Assembly (NCBI GenBank): GCA_039962225.1
Contig: JAMPKV010000004.1
Location: 310,001 to 374,000 of the forward strand
Direction: 5' to 3'
DNA from: Microcoleus sp. AS-A8
GTDB taxonomy: Bacteria > Cyanobacteriota > Cyanobacteriia > Cyanobacteriales > Coleofasciculaceae
DNA length: 64,000 nt
Shown: one piece after another, positions 26,175 through 35,449 of the stretch
How positions within the stretch are numbered: the stretch's first letter is position 1
Layout: each line of letters starts with the position of its first letter
The notes under the pieces: model-generated
What the model was told of the DNA's origin: nothing
What the model saw: the letters and a program-made list of their open reading frames with translations, nothing else
The model's database searches: none
Program-made: the position numbers and the translations under genes

Positions 26175-27788
26175 ATGGAGTGGATTGTAGCGCAACAAAC
26201 TCCCTTGGGCAGCAATCCTGCTACAGATAGCCAAACAGCAGGAAGCATTCCTGAGCTGGTCATTATCCTAATTATTTTGCTGATGATTGCAACAGCAGTT
26301 GCGCTCATCACTCAGCGGTTGCGAATTCCCTATGTTACGGGTTTGGTGCTGGCAGGTTTACCGATTACGGAGGTTTTGTCGCGTCGAATTGGATTAGACC
26401 CGTCTTTAGTCTTAAATCTTTTCCTACCCATTCTAATTTTTGAAGCCGCGATCAATACAGATATCAGCCGCCTCCGCAGCACCTTTAAGCCGATCGCACT
26501 TTTAGCGGGTCCAGGCTCTGTTTTTTCCTCGGCAATTATTGCGGTTCTGGTTAAATTTGGGCTAGGGCTACCCTGGATTCCCGCGTTGCTGATTGGAGTC
26601 ATTCTGGCAAATACCGATACCGTTTCGATGATCGCGGTCTTTAAGGAAATTCGCGTACCTTCGCGATTGAGCACCATTGTAGAAGGAGAAACCCTATTCA
26701 ATGATGCGGCGGCTCTAGTCTCATTCAATTTGATTCTAGTCATTTATGCCACAGGTTCTCTCAGCGCTGTGGAAGGAGTGAAGGAACTGCTCGTAGTCGC
26801 CTTAGGTGGAGGACTTGTGGGAGGCATCTTAGGCTACTTGAGCCTGCCAATATTTGTTCGATTAAATGACCCCTTGAGTAGTCTCTTACTAACCGTTGCC
26901 CTAGCGTTAGGAACTTTCCAAATCGGGCAATTTCTAGGAGTATCCGGTGCAGTTGCTGTGGTGATCGCCGGACTGATTTTTGGCAATCTTGGACTTTCTC
27001 GCAGTCCGTCTGCCTCGGATCGAATTAACTTGTTGAGCTTTTGGGAATACGCCGGTTTTGGGGTTAATACGTTTATTTTCCTGCTCATCGGCATTGAGAT
27101 TAACCCAGTGACACTGTGGAGAATTTTGCCATCTATTCTGTTCGTCATTTTGGCGTATCAACTAGGACGGATTCTCTCGGTCTATCTGTTGTTAGCAGGG
27201 CTGCGGTGGTTCGATCGTCCGATTCCTCTTCGCTGGCAGCATGTTCTGTTTCTAGGAAACATTAAAGGCTCGCTCTCGATGGCACTGGCGCTGAGTATTC
27301 CGCTCACATTGCCAGGACGGGACAATATTATTGCGCTGGTTTTTGGTGCCGTTTTATTCTCGCTGGTTGGACAGGGATTAAGCTTACCCTGGCTGGTCAA
27401 ACGCTTGCAGATTAGTCGTGCTTCTGATGTGATGCAGGAAGCGGGACAGTTGCAGATTCAGTTGATTGCCTCCAAAGCCGCTCAAGATGAGCTAGATAAT
27501 TTGCTCAAATCAGGCGTATTGCCGAAGGCCGTTTACGAGGAATTGTGGGCATCGTACCAGGCACGAGTAGCCGAATCTGAGCGGGTGTTGCGCGATCTCT
27601 ACAATCAACATCGGGCAGGTCATTTGAAGAGCGATAGTAGTGGGCTAGATGCGATTCGACGGCGATTGCTTCTGGCGGAAAAGGGAGCAGTTAGCAATGC
27701 CCTCCGTAAACGAATTGTTCCAGAAGATTTAGTGCAACCCTACATCAAAGATTTGGATGAGAAACTTCTACGGTTGGAAGATGACTAG
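26175..27788 (+). CDS. CPA1-type Na+(K+)/H+ antiporter
   Basis: A 537-residue protein with about 12-13 membrane helices (residues 30-415) and a cytoplasmic helical tail of 110 residues (AGQLQIQLIASKAAQDELDNLL ... VAESERVLRDLYNQH). The CPA1 ion-site helix carries GETLFNDAAALVSF, the EGxxFNDxxA motif with the carboxylates used for cation/proton exchange. TDTVSMIAVFKEIRVPSRL is also typical. In many cyanobacterial relatives a TrkA domain is fused at the C-terminus; here a separate KTN gene lies convergently downstream, overlapping by 44 bp. Probably handles Na+ or K+ homeostasis. Confidence 0.9.
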   Translation: MEWIVAQQTPLGSNPATDSQTAGSIPELVIILIILLMIATAVALITQRLRIPYVTGLVLAGLPITEVLSRRIGLDPSLVLNLFLPILIFEAAINTDISRLRSTFKPIALLAGPGSVFSSAIIAVLVKFGLGLPWIPALLIGVILANTDTVSMIAVFKEIRVPSRLSTIVEGETLFNDAAALVSFNLILVIYATGSLSAVEGVKELLVVALGGGLVGGILGYLSLPIFVRLNDPLSSLLLTVALALGTFQIGQFLGVSGAVAVVIAGLIFGNLGLSRSPSASDRINLLSFWEYAGFGVNTFIFLLIGIEINPVTLWRILPSILFVILAYQLGRILSVYLLLAGLRWFDRPIPLRWQHVLFLGNIKGSLSMALALSIPLTLPGRDNIIALVFGAVLFSLVGQGLSLPWLVKRLQISRASDVMQEAGQLQIQLIASKAAQDELDNLLKSGVLPKAVYEELWASYQARVAESERVLRDLYNQHRAGHLKSDSSGLDAIRRRLLLAEKGAVSNALRKRIVPEDLVQPYIKDLDEKLLRLEDD

Positions 27789-28461
27789 CGTGAATGCCGA
27801 GATAATCAATCATGGCGTGGACTAGCTCAGGACGGGTGACGACCAGAATGGTAGAGCCTGCTTCGAGGACAGTATTGCCGTTGGGAATCTCCAAATTAGC
27901 GCAGGAATGACATTGGTAACCAATGATCAGCGAACTGGTTGGGAATCGAGGGTCTTGAGCAATTTGGGCAACGGTTCGACCGGCTACATAACAATCGCCT
28001 GGAACGGGCAACTTTAACACCTCGACTTGCCCTTGTTCAAAGTGCATCATCGACTCGACTTGGGGGTATTCGATCGCATTCGCCATTGTTGCGATTGCCA
28101 AATCAATGGTGCTGATAATGTGGCTAGCTTGAGCCAGTCGGTAGGCTTCGAGAAATTCGCGATCGCGCATCCGCACCACAATATGCGAAATGCCATAGCT
28201 CCTGGATAGGGTGATCAGCGCTAAATTCAACGCATCATCCCTAAGTGCAGCAACGACTGCGTTTGCTTGTTTGATTCCCGCTTCGAGAAGAACAGTTGTG
28301 CTGACGGCACTGCCCTCAAATGCCATCACCCCAATCTTTTCACGCGCAAAGCGACAGGCAAGCGGATCGGTGTCGATGATGGCAACCGTATGACCGAGTT
28401 TTAATAACTGCTGGGCCAAGCCAAGCCCCATCATTCCTGCTCCACCAATTAAGACATACAT
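27745..28461 (-). CDS. TrkA-N/TrkA-C (KTN-RCK) regulatory protein
   Basis: A 238-residue NAD-binding regulatory protein: Rossmann motif GGAGMMGLGLA (residues 6-16), VAIIDTDP as the strand end acidic residue, ALRDDALNLALITLSRSYGI, then a TrkA-C domain (about 145-230, LKLPVPGDCYVAGRTVAQIAQDPRFPTSSLIIGY). Such proteins sense NAD(H)/ATP and gate K+ channels or antiporters. Its 3' end overlaps the antiporter gene by 44 bp on the opposite strand, which suggests functional pairing. ATG 28461. Confidence 0.88.
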   Translation of the reverse strand: MYVLIGGAGMMGLGLAQQLLKLGHTVAIIDTDPLACRFAREKIGVMAFEGSAVSTTVLLEAGIKQANAVVAALRDDALNLALITLSRSYGISHIVVRMRDREFLEAYRLAQASHIISTIDLAIATMANAIEYPQVESMMHFEQGQVEVLKLPVPGDCYVAGRTVAQIAQDPRFPTSSLIIGYQCHSCANLEIPNGNTVLEAGSTILVVTRPELVHAMIDYLGIHASHLPTVEVSHPNL

Positions 28462-28621
28462 CGCTGACTCTCACTCTAAGAACGAAACTACCCAGTTCTC
28501 TACAAAACTGGTCTACCCTTGATGCGGCGCTTAACATCGGCTCGGTGCAGCACCCCCACAACCTAGCCTCGTGTCTAAGTTCACGAGCAGTTCACGAGCA
28601 TTGTCCTCAAACAGCCGCACC

Positions 28622-28834
28622 TCAGTCAATCAATTGGTCGGATTTGCGTCTGTTGCAGTTGGCACATAGCGCCAAAGCATTCCAAACTTCGGTTGCGCCC
28701 CCTTGGGAAAAGGGGATTTTGTGGTCAGCCTCGAAATTTTCTGCCGCTAAAGGTGTGCCACACAGTTGGCACTGGTAACCGGCACGCCGCAAAATCAGAA
28801 GTTTTTGAGTCTTTGTGAAGCACCGTCGCCGCAA
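28622..28834 (-). CDS. small HNH endonuclease domain protein
   Basis: A 70-residue protein made of little more than an HNH nuclease domain. Zinc cysteines are at 22/25 (CQLCG) and 57/60 (CANCN), the catalytic DH at 37-38 (EADHKIPFSQGG) and Asn 52. The motif is complete. It could be a stand-alone nuclease or the remnant of a larger protein; there is no recognisable homing or restriction context. Start ATG 28834 follows a weak GGAG-like site. Confidence 0.75.
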   Translation of the reverse strand: MRRRCFTKTQKLLILRRAGYQCQLCGTPLAAENFEADHKIPFSQGGATEVWNALALCANCNRRKSDQLID

Positions 28835-28870
28835 CTCAACCGCTCCTTTGGAAAACCTTAACCATCATTC

Positions 28871-28982
28871 TATAGCAGTCGCCAAGGTGATTAGGACAAA
28901 GCCAAATACTGAAACCTTGACCCGTTAAGCTTTTCTCTTCTGCCTTCTGCCTTCTGCCTTCTGCCCTCTGCCTTTTGCTATA
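28871..28982. mobile_element. MITE-like dispersed repeat, copy B
   Basis: Same ends (TATAGCAGTCGCCAAGG ... TTTTGCTATA) as copy A, shorter at 112 bp, with five TTCTGCC-type heptamers at 28938-28972 where copy A has an unrelated insert. Located between the HNH and glutathione peroxidase genes. Confidence 0.6.
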
Positions 28983-29117
28983 AGAGGATTCCAGAGTCGA
29001 ATCACAAACCCCAAGGGGACGAATTAAGGGTAAGATTAATAACTTCAAGGGTAAGCCCACCCCTGTCTGGAATACCCGATCAGCAATCATTCACACTCTC
29101 TCAGGAATCCGATCAAG

Positions 29118-29603
29118 ATGAGCAGCACAGTGTCTGACATTGTCGTGAAGACGATGGACGCAAAGGAAAAGCCACTATCAGAATATGCAGGAAAGGTTCT
29201 CTTAATCGTTAACGTTGCTTCCTACTGTGGCTACACGTCCCAGTACGCGGGATTAGAAAAGTTAAATCAAAAGTATCAAGACGCGGGGTTACGCATTTTG
29301 GGGTTTCCCTGCAATGATTTTGGAGCGCAGGAACCCGGAAGTAATGCGGAAATTGCCCAATTCTGTTCCACTTCCTACGGCGTCAGCTTTGAATTATTGG
29401 ATAAAGTCCATGCCAAGGGTTCTGAGCAACACCCTCTTTATGCTCGACTGACCCAAGGCGCACAGCCATCTGGGGACGTGGCTTGGAACTTCGAGAAATT
29501 TTTGGTGAGTAAGCAAGGTGAGATAGTCGCTCGTTTTAAGAGCAGTGTGACGCCAGAGTCTCCAGAATTGATTGCTGCGATTGAAACAGAATTAGCCAAA
29601 TAA
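29118..29603 (+). CDS. glutathione peroxidase-like thiol peroxidase
   Basis: A 161-residue cysteine-type GPx. The peroxidatic Cys 37 lies in NVASYCGYTSQY, the Gln/Trp/Asn partners in GFPCNDFGAQEPGS and VAWNFEKFLV. There is no selenocysteine (UGA) at the active site. In cyanobacteria such enzymes use thioredoxin or NADPH to reduce lipid hydroperoxides. The next gene starts 21 bases downstream and is probably in the same operon. ATG 29118. Confidence 0.92.
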   Translation: MSSTVSDIVVKTMDAKEKPLSEYAGKVLLIVNVASYCGYTSQYAGLEKLNQKYQDAGLRILGFPCNDFGAQEPGSNAEIAQFCSTSYGVSFELLDKVHAKGSEQHPLYARLTQGAQPSGDVAWNFEKFLVSKQGEIVARFKSSVTPESPELIAAIETELAK

Positions 29604-29624
29604 CACGAGAGGTCAAGCTTCGCC

Positions 29625-30449
29625 ATGAAGGTTGCTATCATTGGCTGTGGTTATGTGGGGAAAGCGATCGCAGATTACTGGCGTCATGAGTTAGGCTTTT
29701 TTGTCACCGCAACAACGACCCAGCCTGAAAATGTGAGTACTCTCGAAGACTATGCTCAGCGCGTTGTCGTCGTGAAAGGTCATGACTCAGTGGGTTTACA
29801 ATCAGCGCTACAAGACCAAGAGATTGTACTGTTGAGTGTTGGGGCTAAAAATGCTGAGGTGTACGAAGAAACGTATCTGCACACTGCTCAAACTTTAGTC
29901 TCCGTCCTCAAGCAATCGCCGACTGTACGACAACTAATTTATACCGGAAGTTACGCGGTTTACGGCGATAGAGACGGGGCGTGGGTGGATGAATCCTCAG
30001 CCGTTGCACCCGCTAACGCGAATGGACAAATTCTCGCTCAAACCGAGCAAGTTTTACTCTCGGCATCTAATGATAACCTGAAGGTTTGTATCCTGCGACT
30101 AGGCGGAATTTATGGCCCTGGGCGGGAACTGGTGAAAATATTTAGGCGCGTTGCGGGTACAACCCGTCCGGGTAATGGTTATGATGCCACCAATTGGGTG
30201 CATTTGGATGATATTGTGGGTGCGATCGAATTAGCTCGGTCTAATCGATTACAGGGCATTTATAATCTCGTGGATGATGCCCATCTCACCACTCGCGAAC
30301 TCCTAGATAGGGTGTGTGAACGGCACCATTTACCTCAAGTGATTTGGGATTGTTCCTTGAAGAGCGTTCGACCCTACAATGCCAGGGTTAAGAATCAGAA
30401 GATTAAAGATGCTGGGTATCAGTTCAATCATCCACAAATTAGTGTGTAA
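29625..30449 (+). CDS. NAD(P)-dependent epimerase/reductase-like SDR
   Basis: A 274-residue extended/atypical SDR. The nucleotide-binding motif is GCGYVGKAIADYW (from residue 7). The usual YxxxK appears as a weaker RQLIYTGSYAVYG/ANG pattern. WVHLDDIVGAIELA and YNLVDDAHLTTRELLDRV are family landmarks. Probably reduces or epimerises a sugar-nucleotide or carbonyl compound; substrate unknown. Co-transcribed with the peroxidase by spacing. Confidence 0.8.
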   Translation: MKVAIIGCGYVGKAIADYWRHELGFFVTATTTQPENVSTLEDYAQRVVVVKGHDSVGLQSALQDQEIVLLSVGAKNAEVYEETYLHTAQTLVSVLKQSPTVRQLIYTGSYAVYGDRDGAWVDESSAVAPANANGQILAQTEQVLLSASNDNLKVCILRLGGIYGPGRELVKIFRRVAGTTRPGNGYDATNWVHLDDIVGAIELARSNRLQGIYNLVDDAHLTTRELLDRVCERHHLPQVIWDCSLKSVRPYNARVKNQKIKDAGYQFNHPQISV

Positions 30450-30461
30450 TTGTTGAGGCAT

Positions 30462-30489
30462 GGGTAATGGGTAATAGGTAATGGGTAAT
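30462..30489. repeat. tandem heptanucleotide repeat (GGGTAAT)
   Basis: Four consecutive GGGTAAT/AGGTAAT heptamers lie just past the epimerase stop in the 300-base gap before mgtE. I saw no riboswitch-like structure in that gap. Confidence 0.8.
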
Positions 30490-30748
30490 AGTGGAACAAT
30501 GATTTTTCATATTGACCTTGTGCCTAACCAAGTTGATCGCATCCGTTAGCATCGGAATACTTTTTTGTAAAGCAGCGGTTCACGCAGGTTTTCACAGAGG
30601 TGGGTAGAACTTGTGAAGCTGATTTTTCGTTAATTCCTATTGCAGAAGAAACAATCTTACTCATTCGCCAAAACCCTATAGACTAAAGGCAGGACGCCAG
30701 GAAAAGCATTCTCGCCTTGAGTACGTAGAACTGAATCGGGGGCTTGTA

Positions 30749-32140
30749 TTGACTGAAAACCAAAATCCCCTCCAGGCAATATCACGCAGTGAACGGCGGC
30801 AGCAGGTTCGTAGTCAACTGCAAATACTGCTGGAACAAGGAAATCTGCAAGACGCTAAAGCACTACTGGTACCCGTACAACCGGTGGATATTGCCGAAGC
30901 GATCGAGGGGTTACCCGAAGCCATGCAGGCGATCGCATTTCGCTTACTTCCTAAAAATGAAGCGATCGAGGTTTACGAATATCTGTACTCTAGTGTCCAA
31001 GAGTCACTGATTGAGAAATTCAAGCAGCAGGAAGTTCTTGACATCGTTGACAAGATGTCGCCTGATGATCGCGCCCGTCTGTTTGATGAATTACCAGCAA
31101 AAGTTGTCCGGCTTCTAGTTGAACAACTCAGTCCGGAGGAACGCGCCGCAACCGCCCAACTCCTGGGTTACGAAGCCGATACGGCGGGGCGACTGATGAC
31201 GCCCGAATATATCTCCCTCACCGAGAATTTGACGGTTAGCGAAACCCTAGAACGAATTCGTAGTTTAGCCAATGCCAGCGAGATTATTTATTACCTCTAT
31301 GTCACAGATGAGTCACAACACCTGAGCGGAATTGTCTCATTACGAGATTTAGTCACGTCCCAGCCTCAGCAAACTTTGGGTGAAATTATGACTCGCGATG
31401 TGGTCTATGTGCAAACAGATACAGCCCAAGGGGAAGTGGCACGACTGATTCAACGTTACGATTTTCTCGCGGTGCCTGTCGTGGATCGGGAAGAGCGTTT
31501 AGTCGGTATTATCACGGTTGATGATGTGATCGATATTTTGGAGAGAGAAACCACGAAGGATATCTATGCATTAGGGGGTGGTGTACAGTCGGAGGGTGAC
31601 AATTATTTCCAAACCAATTTATTTGCTGTTGCTAGAAAGCGGGTGGTTTGGCTGTTCGTCTTGCTGCTCACGAATACCGTTACGGGTAGCATTATCCGCT
31701 CCCAAGAAGATATCTTGCAGCAAGTTGTCACCCTAGCAGCGTTTATTCCCCTACTTACAGGCACTGGTGGAAATGTGGGTGCTCAATCTTCAACGGTGGT
31801 GATTCGGGGTTTGAATACGGATGAAATTCGGGATTTGGGAGTTGTGCAAATTGTGTTTCGCGAGGCACTAGCAGGCGCACTATTAGGAACAACTTTGGGA
31901 ACCGTCGCGACACTATGGGCTTATTTGTTACAGGGAAATTTCTTTGTGGCACTCTCGGTAGGCGTGAGTCTCGTGGCGATCGCAATTCTTGCCTCTATTG
32001 CCGGTTCAGCATTGCCCTTTCTCTTCCGTTCCTTTGGTTTCGATCCAGCTTTAATGTCAGCACCGTTTATCACCACAGCGGTTGATGTTTTAGGGGTTCT
32101 GATTTATTTCTCTATTGCCCGCATGGTTTTAGGGCTTTGA
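30749..32140 (+). CDS. mgtE: magnesium transporter MgtE
   Basis: A 463-residue Mg2+ channel. N-terminal superhelical domain (LEQGNLQDAKALLVPVQPVDIAEAIEGLP), two CBS domains (about 150-270, MTPEYISLTENLTVSETLERIRS and VVDREERLVGIITVDDVIDIL) and five transmembrane helices (about 300-463) with the pore motif FIPLLTGTGGNVGAQSSTVVIRGL. The CBS domains close the pore when Mg2+ binds. The start is TTG at 30749 with a purine-rich CGGGGG 8 bases upstream. Single gene. Confidence 0.93.
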   Translation: MTENQNPLQAISRSERRQQVRSQLQILLEQGNLQDAKALLVPVQPVDIAEAIEGLPEAMQAIAFRLLPKNEAIEVYEYLYSSVQESLIEKFKQQEVLDIVDKMSPDDRARLFDELPAKVVRLLVEQLSPEERAATAQLLGYEADTAGRLMTPEYISLTENLTVSETLERIRSLANASEIIYYLYVTDESQHLSGIVSLRDLVTSQPQQTLGEIMTRDVVYVQTDTAQGEVARLIQRYDFLAVPVVDREERLVGIITVDDVIDILERETTKDIYALGGGVQSEGDNYFQTNLFAVARKRVVWLFVLLLTNTVTGSIIRSQEDILQQVVTLAAFIPLLTGTGGNVGAQSSTVVIRGLNTDEIRDLGVVQIVFREALAGALLGTTLGTVATLWAYLLQGNFFVALSVGVSLVAIAILASIAGSALPFLFRSFGFDPALMSAPFITTAVDVLGVLIYFSIARMVLGL

Positions 32141-32169
32141 ACACAGAATCAAGGTAACGACTCAGATAT

Positions 32170-32997
32170 CTAAACCAACCCGAGTAGAGCGTTTGGAGGA
32201 AGCTTCGCGAGAAAATCCAGTATTACCTTCGCCACAGTATCCGCCGACTCTACCACAAAGGCGTGACCACCCTGCTCCAGGATAACGAGTTCAGCATGGG
32301 GAATACCTTGAGCGAGTTGCTCGGAAAATCTAACTGGAGTCAGAATATCTTCCTTGCCAACCATAACCAGTGTAGGGCAATGAATGTTTGCAAGGCGATC
32401 GCTAGTATCACTGCTAAGAATGGCTCGACTTTGGTGATAGAGTCCATGAGGTGTTGCCGGAAACGGGTAATCCTCAATCAAATTGATGAGTTGCTCGATT
32501 GTCCCTGGAGTTGAATAAAATTCATCGGTAAACAACCAAGATAATAGAACCTTCTGATAAAGCGTTCCCTGTAATTTCTGTGTCAAGTCGCCAAACAGTT
32601 CAATCAGTGAATTGAACTTACCATCTCCCTTTGCCCAAGAGGAGAGCAGTATCAAACTTTGGATTTTTTCTGGATGTGCCAAAGCTAGTTCTTGAGCAAT
32701 TTGTCCACCCATCGAATGGCCTGCAACATGGACTTGAGAAATGTTCAAGTAGTCCAACAATGCCACTGCATCAGCTGCCATTTGTTGGATGCTGTAAAGA
32801 CTATCTGGCGCTGAAGATTGCCCAATTCCTCGGTTGTCAAAGCGAATCACCTGATACTGCTGAACCAGCGATCGCATCATTGCAGCCCAAGTTGAACTAT
32901 CAGTGCCAAACCCTGCTATCAACAGTAATGGCTCGTTTTCACTGGAACCTTGAATCTTGTAGTACAAATCGATTCCATTGACTTGAATGACTGACAC
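32170..32997 (-). CDS. alpha/beta hydrolase
   Basis: A 275-residue hydrolase starting at GTG 32997, which has a perfect AGGAGGG Shine-Dalgarno 6 bases upstream; an ATG at 33057 has none. Oxyanion AGFGTDSSTW, nucleophile GHSMGGQ, acid in GKEDILTPV and histidine in GGHAFVVE give a complete triad in the order of 3-oxoadipate enol-lactonase-like enzymes. No signal peptide. Substrate unknown. Confidence 0.88.
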   Translation of the reverse strand: MSVIQVNGIDLYYKIQGSSENEPLLLIAGFGTDSSTWAAMMRSLVQQYQVIRFDNRGIGQSSAPDSLYSIQQMAADAVALLDYLNISQVHVAGHSMGGQIAQELALAHPEKIQSLILLSSWAKGDGKFNSLIELFGDLTQKLQGTLYQKVLLSWLFTDEFYSTPGTIEQLINLIEDYPFPATPHGLYHQSRAILSSDTSDRLANIHCPTLVMVGKEDILTPVRFSEQLAQGIPHAELVILEQGGHAFVVESADTVAKVILDFLAKLPPNALLGLV

Positions 32998-33303
32998 AGC
33001 TAACCCTCCTAAAATCCCGCTTGCACGAACTCCAAAAACATAGAGTTTGCCGAGCATAGCACAAGAAATTCAGGAGGTTATAAAGACGGGTGTCGTATTC
33101 TAAGTTGGAGCTATAGCAAACTTTATCTGCTGCCCCTGAGATGATGTCCCCTTAATTACTTATCATAAAATCCTATTCGTAGTAGGCACAAAGAGTGCCC
33201 TCTCCAAGAGGACTAAAGTCCTCACGACCAACTCTCCACCTATTAGGGTTGTATTGACGAACACCCTATAAATCAATGGGAATTGACAAACTCGCTTGAA
33301 GTT
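32998..33303. other. intergenic region between hydrolase and small hypothetical gene
   Basis: No gene recognised. It contains a GAGGACT/AGTCCTC hairpin with a 2-base loop at 33211-33226, matching the small hairpin at 4531-4549. Confidence 0.4.
33004..33010 (-). promoter_or_regulatory. ribosome-binding site deciding a GTG start
   Basis: AGGAGGG with 6-base spacing to GTG 32997. It supports the shorter protein and a non-ATG start. Confidence 0.85.
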
Positions 33304-33558
33304 TTAAAGGATACTCTCTGTTTCTGGCGCAACAATCTCACCCTCAGTCTTAATCAGATTGTCTTGCTCAGTAATCAGGTCAGTGAGTTCATTAAATGTA
33401 ACACCCATATCACTGCAAGCACTCTTTAGTTCTTGACTGAAAGTGTGAAGATCATTGCCATAGCCACACTGTTTGGCCGCCGTTTCAATTCCCTGCTTAG
33501 CATTAGCTCTTGCACAATCAACTAATTCCAATCCTTGAAGGCGAGTAGAGGATGCCAT
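33304..33558 (-). CDS. hypothetical small protein
   Basis: An 84-residue soluble, helical protein that I do not recognise, with two cysteines in the first half and one at SACSDMG. ATG 33558 with AGGAAG about 11 bases upstream. No membrane segment. It stands 84 bases downstream of the M20 gene on the same strand. Confidence 0.5.
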   Translation of the reverse strand: MASSTRLQGLELVDCARANAKQGIETAAKQCGYGNDLHTFSQELKSACSDMGVTFNELTDLITEQDNLIKTEGEIVAPETESIL

Positions 33559-33642
33559 AGCTTTAGATTCTTCCTGTTTTCGAGTTAACCCTAGATTAGT
33601 CGAAACGTTTGCTAGGGCTAATCTCTCAGTAGGTAGAACATC

Positions 33643-34821
33643 CTAACGGCGTTTCTGCCAATATTGATAGATACTGTAGGCCAGAGTGACAACACCCGTC
33701 ACGATCGCAGACTCATTCACTTCAAATTGAGGGTGGTGCAGTGGGTAGTTGGGCTTATCCGGGAACCCCACACCCAACCGGAACATGGTACCGGGGGCAT
33801 GTTGTAGATAGATGGAAAAATCTTCAGCGCCCATTGAGGGTTCGGGTAAGATTTGAACGCGATCGCTTCCCCAAGCTTCTTTGGCGGACTCTTCCAAAAG
33901 TTGAGTGAGGGCTAAATCATTTTGTACCGAAGGCACTCCTCGGCGGTAGTTAATCTCGTAACGAGCACCGTACATGTTGCAGACATTCGCGACAATCTTT
34001 TCCACCCACTGCGGTAAATCGGCATGAGTGTCAGGATGGAGCGATCGCACCGTTCCCGCCAATCGCACTTGGTCGGCAATCACATTCGGTGCCCTTCCAC
34101 CACTAATCTGCCCAATTGTCAAGACGATCGGTCGCAACGGATTTTGGGTGCGGCTAATCGCTTGCTGAAGCGTCGTAATCACCTGCGAGGCAATCCAAAT
34201 CGCATCAACAGCCTCATGGGGACGGGCACCATGACCGGATTCTCCCATAATAAAAATTTCTAAATCATCCGCCGCCGCCGTCAACGCTCCATAACGAACC
34301 CCTAAGGAACCACCGGGAATCGAGGGGAACACATGAACGCTAAAAATCGCACTCACATCATTCATGGCCCCATCTTGCACCATCCAATTGGCACCTTGGG
34401 CAATTTCCTCTGCGGGTTGGAACAAAAAGCGGGTATTACCCGGTAACATTTCTCCCAACTGGGACAGCAGCATTGCCGTGCCTAACCCGAGTGTCGTGTG
34501 GACATCGTGACCGCAGGCGTGCATAATTCCTGGCTTGCGCGAGGCGAATTCGACATAGGTTCGTTCGGTGATGGGTAGGGCGTCCATATCTGTGCGGATT
34601 GCCACCAAGCGGTCATCCGTACCACCCACCAATTCGCCAATCACCCCGGTTTTACCGATCGCCTCTTGGACAACGATACCGCAGGAAGACAGCACACCCG
34701 CAACGTAAGCCGCTGTCTGCTGTTCCTGTCCACTCAGTTCGGGGTGGGAGTGGAGATGACGCCGGATTTCAATCAGGCGTGGTGCTAGTTTTTCAGCTAA
34801 GTCTTTAATACGAGAAAGCAT
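33643..34821 (-). CDS. M20 family amidohydrolase
   Basis: A 392-residue zinc amidohydrolase of the IAA-amino acid hydrolase/hippuricase (M20D) type. Metal-site motifs are HLHSHPELSGQE, MHACGHDVHTT, the acidic FQPAEEIAQG and HHPQFEVNE. Residues match the dimerisation domain (GHGARPHEAVDAI). The ATG at 34821 is preferred over ATG 34860, whose 13 extra residues (RKSGCSRTKN) look non-native. Substrate could be an N-acyl amino acid. No obvious operon. Confidence 0.88.
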   Translation of the reverse strand: MLSRIKDLAEKLAPRLIEIRRHLHSHPELSGQEQQTAAYVAGVLSSCGIVVQEAIGKTGVIGELVGGTDDRLVAIRTDMDALPITERTYVEFASRKPGIMHACGHDVHTTLGLGTAMLLSQLGEMLPGNTRFLFQPAEEIAQGANWMVQDGAMNDVSAIFSVHVFPSIPGGSLGVRYGALTAAADDLEIFIMGESGHGARPHEAVDAIWIASQVITTLQQAISRTQNPLRPIVLTIGQISGGRAPNVIADQVRLAGTVRSLHPDTHADLPQWVEKIVANVCNMYGARYEINYRRGVPSVQNDLALTQLLEESAKEAWGSDRVQILPEPSMGAEDFSIYLQHAPGTMFRLGVGFPDKPNYPLHHPQFEVNESAIVTGVVTLAYSIYQYWQKRR

Positions 34822-35110
34822 GGGGTTGTTCTTCGTGCGACTGCATCCGGACTTACGCACCGACTCTCAATGTAGGGTACGTCGGGATGTACTCTACCAA
34901 TTCTTGGGGTGTCGAGTCGTCAAATTGACGTAAGTCCTATTTATAAAATCTTCTACAGTATTATCCAGATTTCTGGAATTATCATGCTCTGTGAGGATAA
35001 GCTCTCTGAGTTAACAATGACCTTTTCTTTTACAAGGTAATCCTTTCTGAATAGCACCCACTCCTTCGGTAAAGTGGTTAAGAGTATTTTAATCATGTTC
35101 GCTAAACTCT

Positions 35111-35449
35111 ATGACCCAAGACAAGCCAAACCGTATTGATCAACCTGAAGGCACCCAGAATTTATACCGCCGCCCTTCTCGGCCTACTCGCCAAGAACCC
35201 AAGCCGATTCAGGTACTCGAAAGCGCAACGAACCAGGCGGGAGAGGTGTTTAACGCGGGGGACATAATTCAGGTCACTTCACCTTGGGGGAGTAAAGCGA
35301 AAGCAGAGATTACGGATTTTTATCAAGATGCCGAGGACAAAGCTTGGGCGCACTATACTCCCAGCGAAACCCGCGAAGGCTGGGATTGGGAAGGTGGCTG
35401 CATCTTGGCAGGGCTACTCGTGAAAGCGGCTGAAGCGCCTTCAGACTAA
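35111..35449 (+). CDS. conserved-looking hypothetical protein
   Basis: A 112-residue soluble protein. N-terminal half is basic and Pro/Arg-rich, probably disordered; the C-terminal half (VFNAGDIIQVTSPWGSKAKAEITDFYQDAEDKAWAHYTP) is a compact beta-rich domain with aromatics and ends in GWDWEGGCILAGLLVKA. I do not recognise it. A terminator follows 160 bases later. No signal peptide. Confidence 0.6.
   Translation: MTQDKPNRIDQPEGTQNLYRRPSRPTRQEPKPIQVLESATNQAGEVFNAGDIIQVTSPWGSKAKAEITDFYQDAEDKAWAHYTPSETREGWDWEGGCILAGLLVKAAEAPSD

Noticed and set aside
28836-29090. 84-residue minus-strand frame
   Set aside because: Most of it is a translation of the MITE-like copy B and its heptamers; such repeat-derived proteins are false genes.
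33111-33140. CTATAGCAAAC near 33113 as a third MITE end
   Set aside because: Only the first seven bases match; no CAGTCGCC block or opposite end follows.
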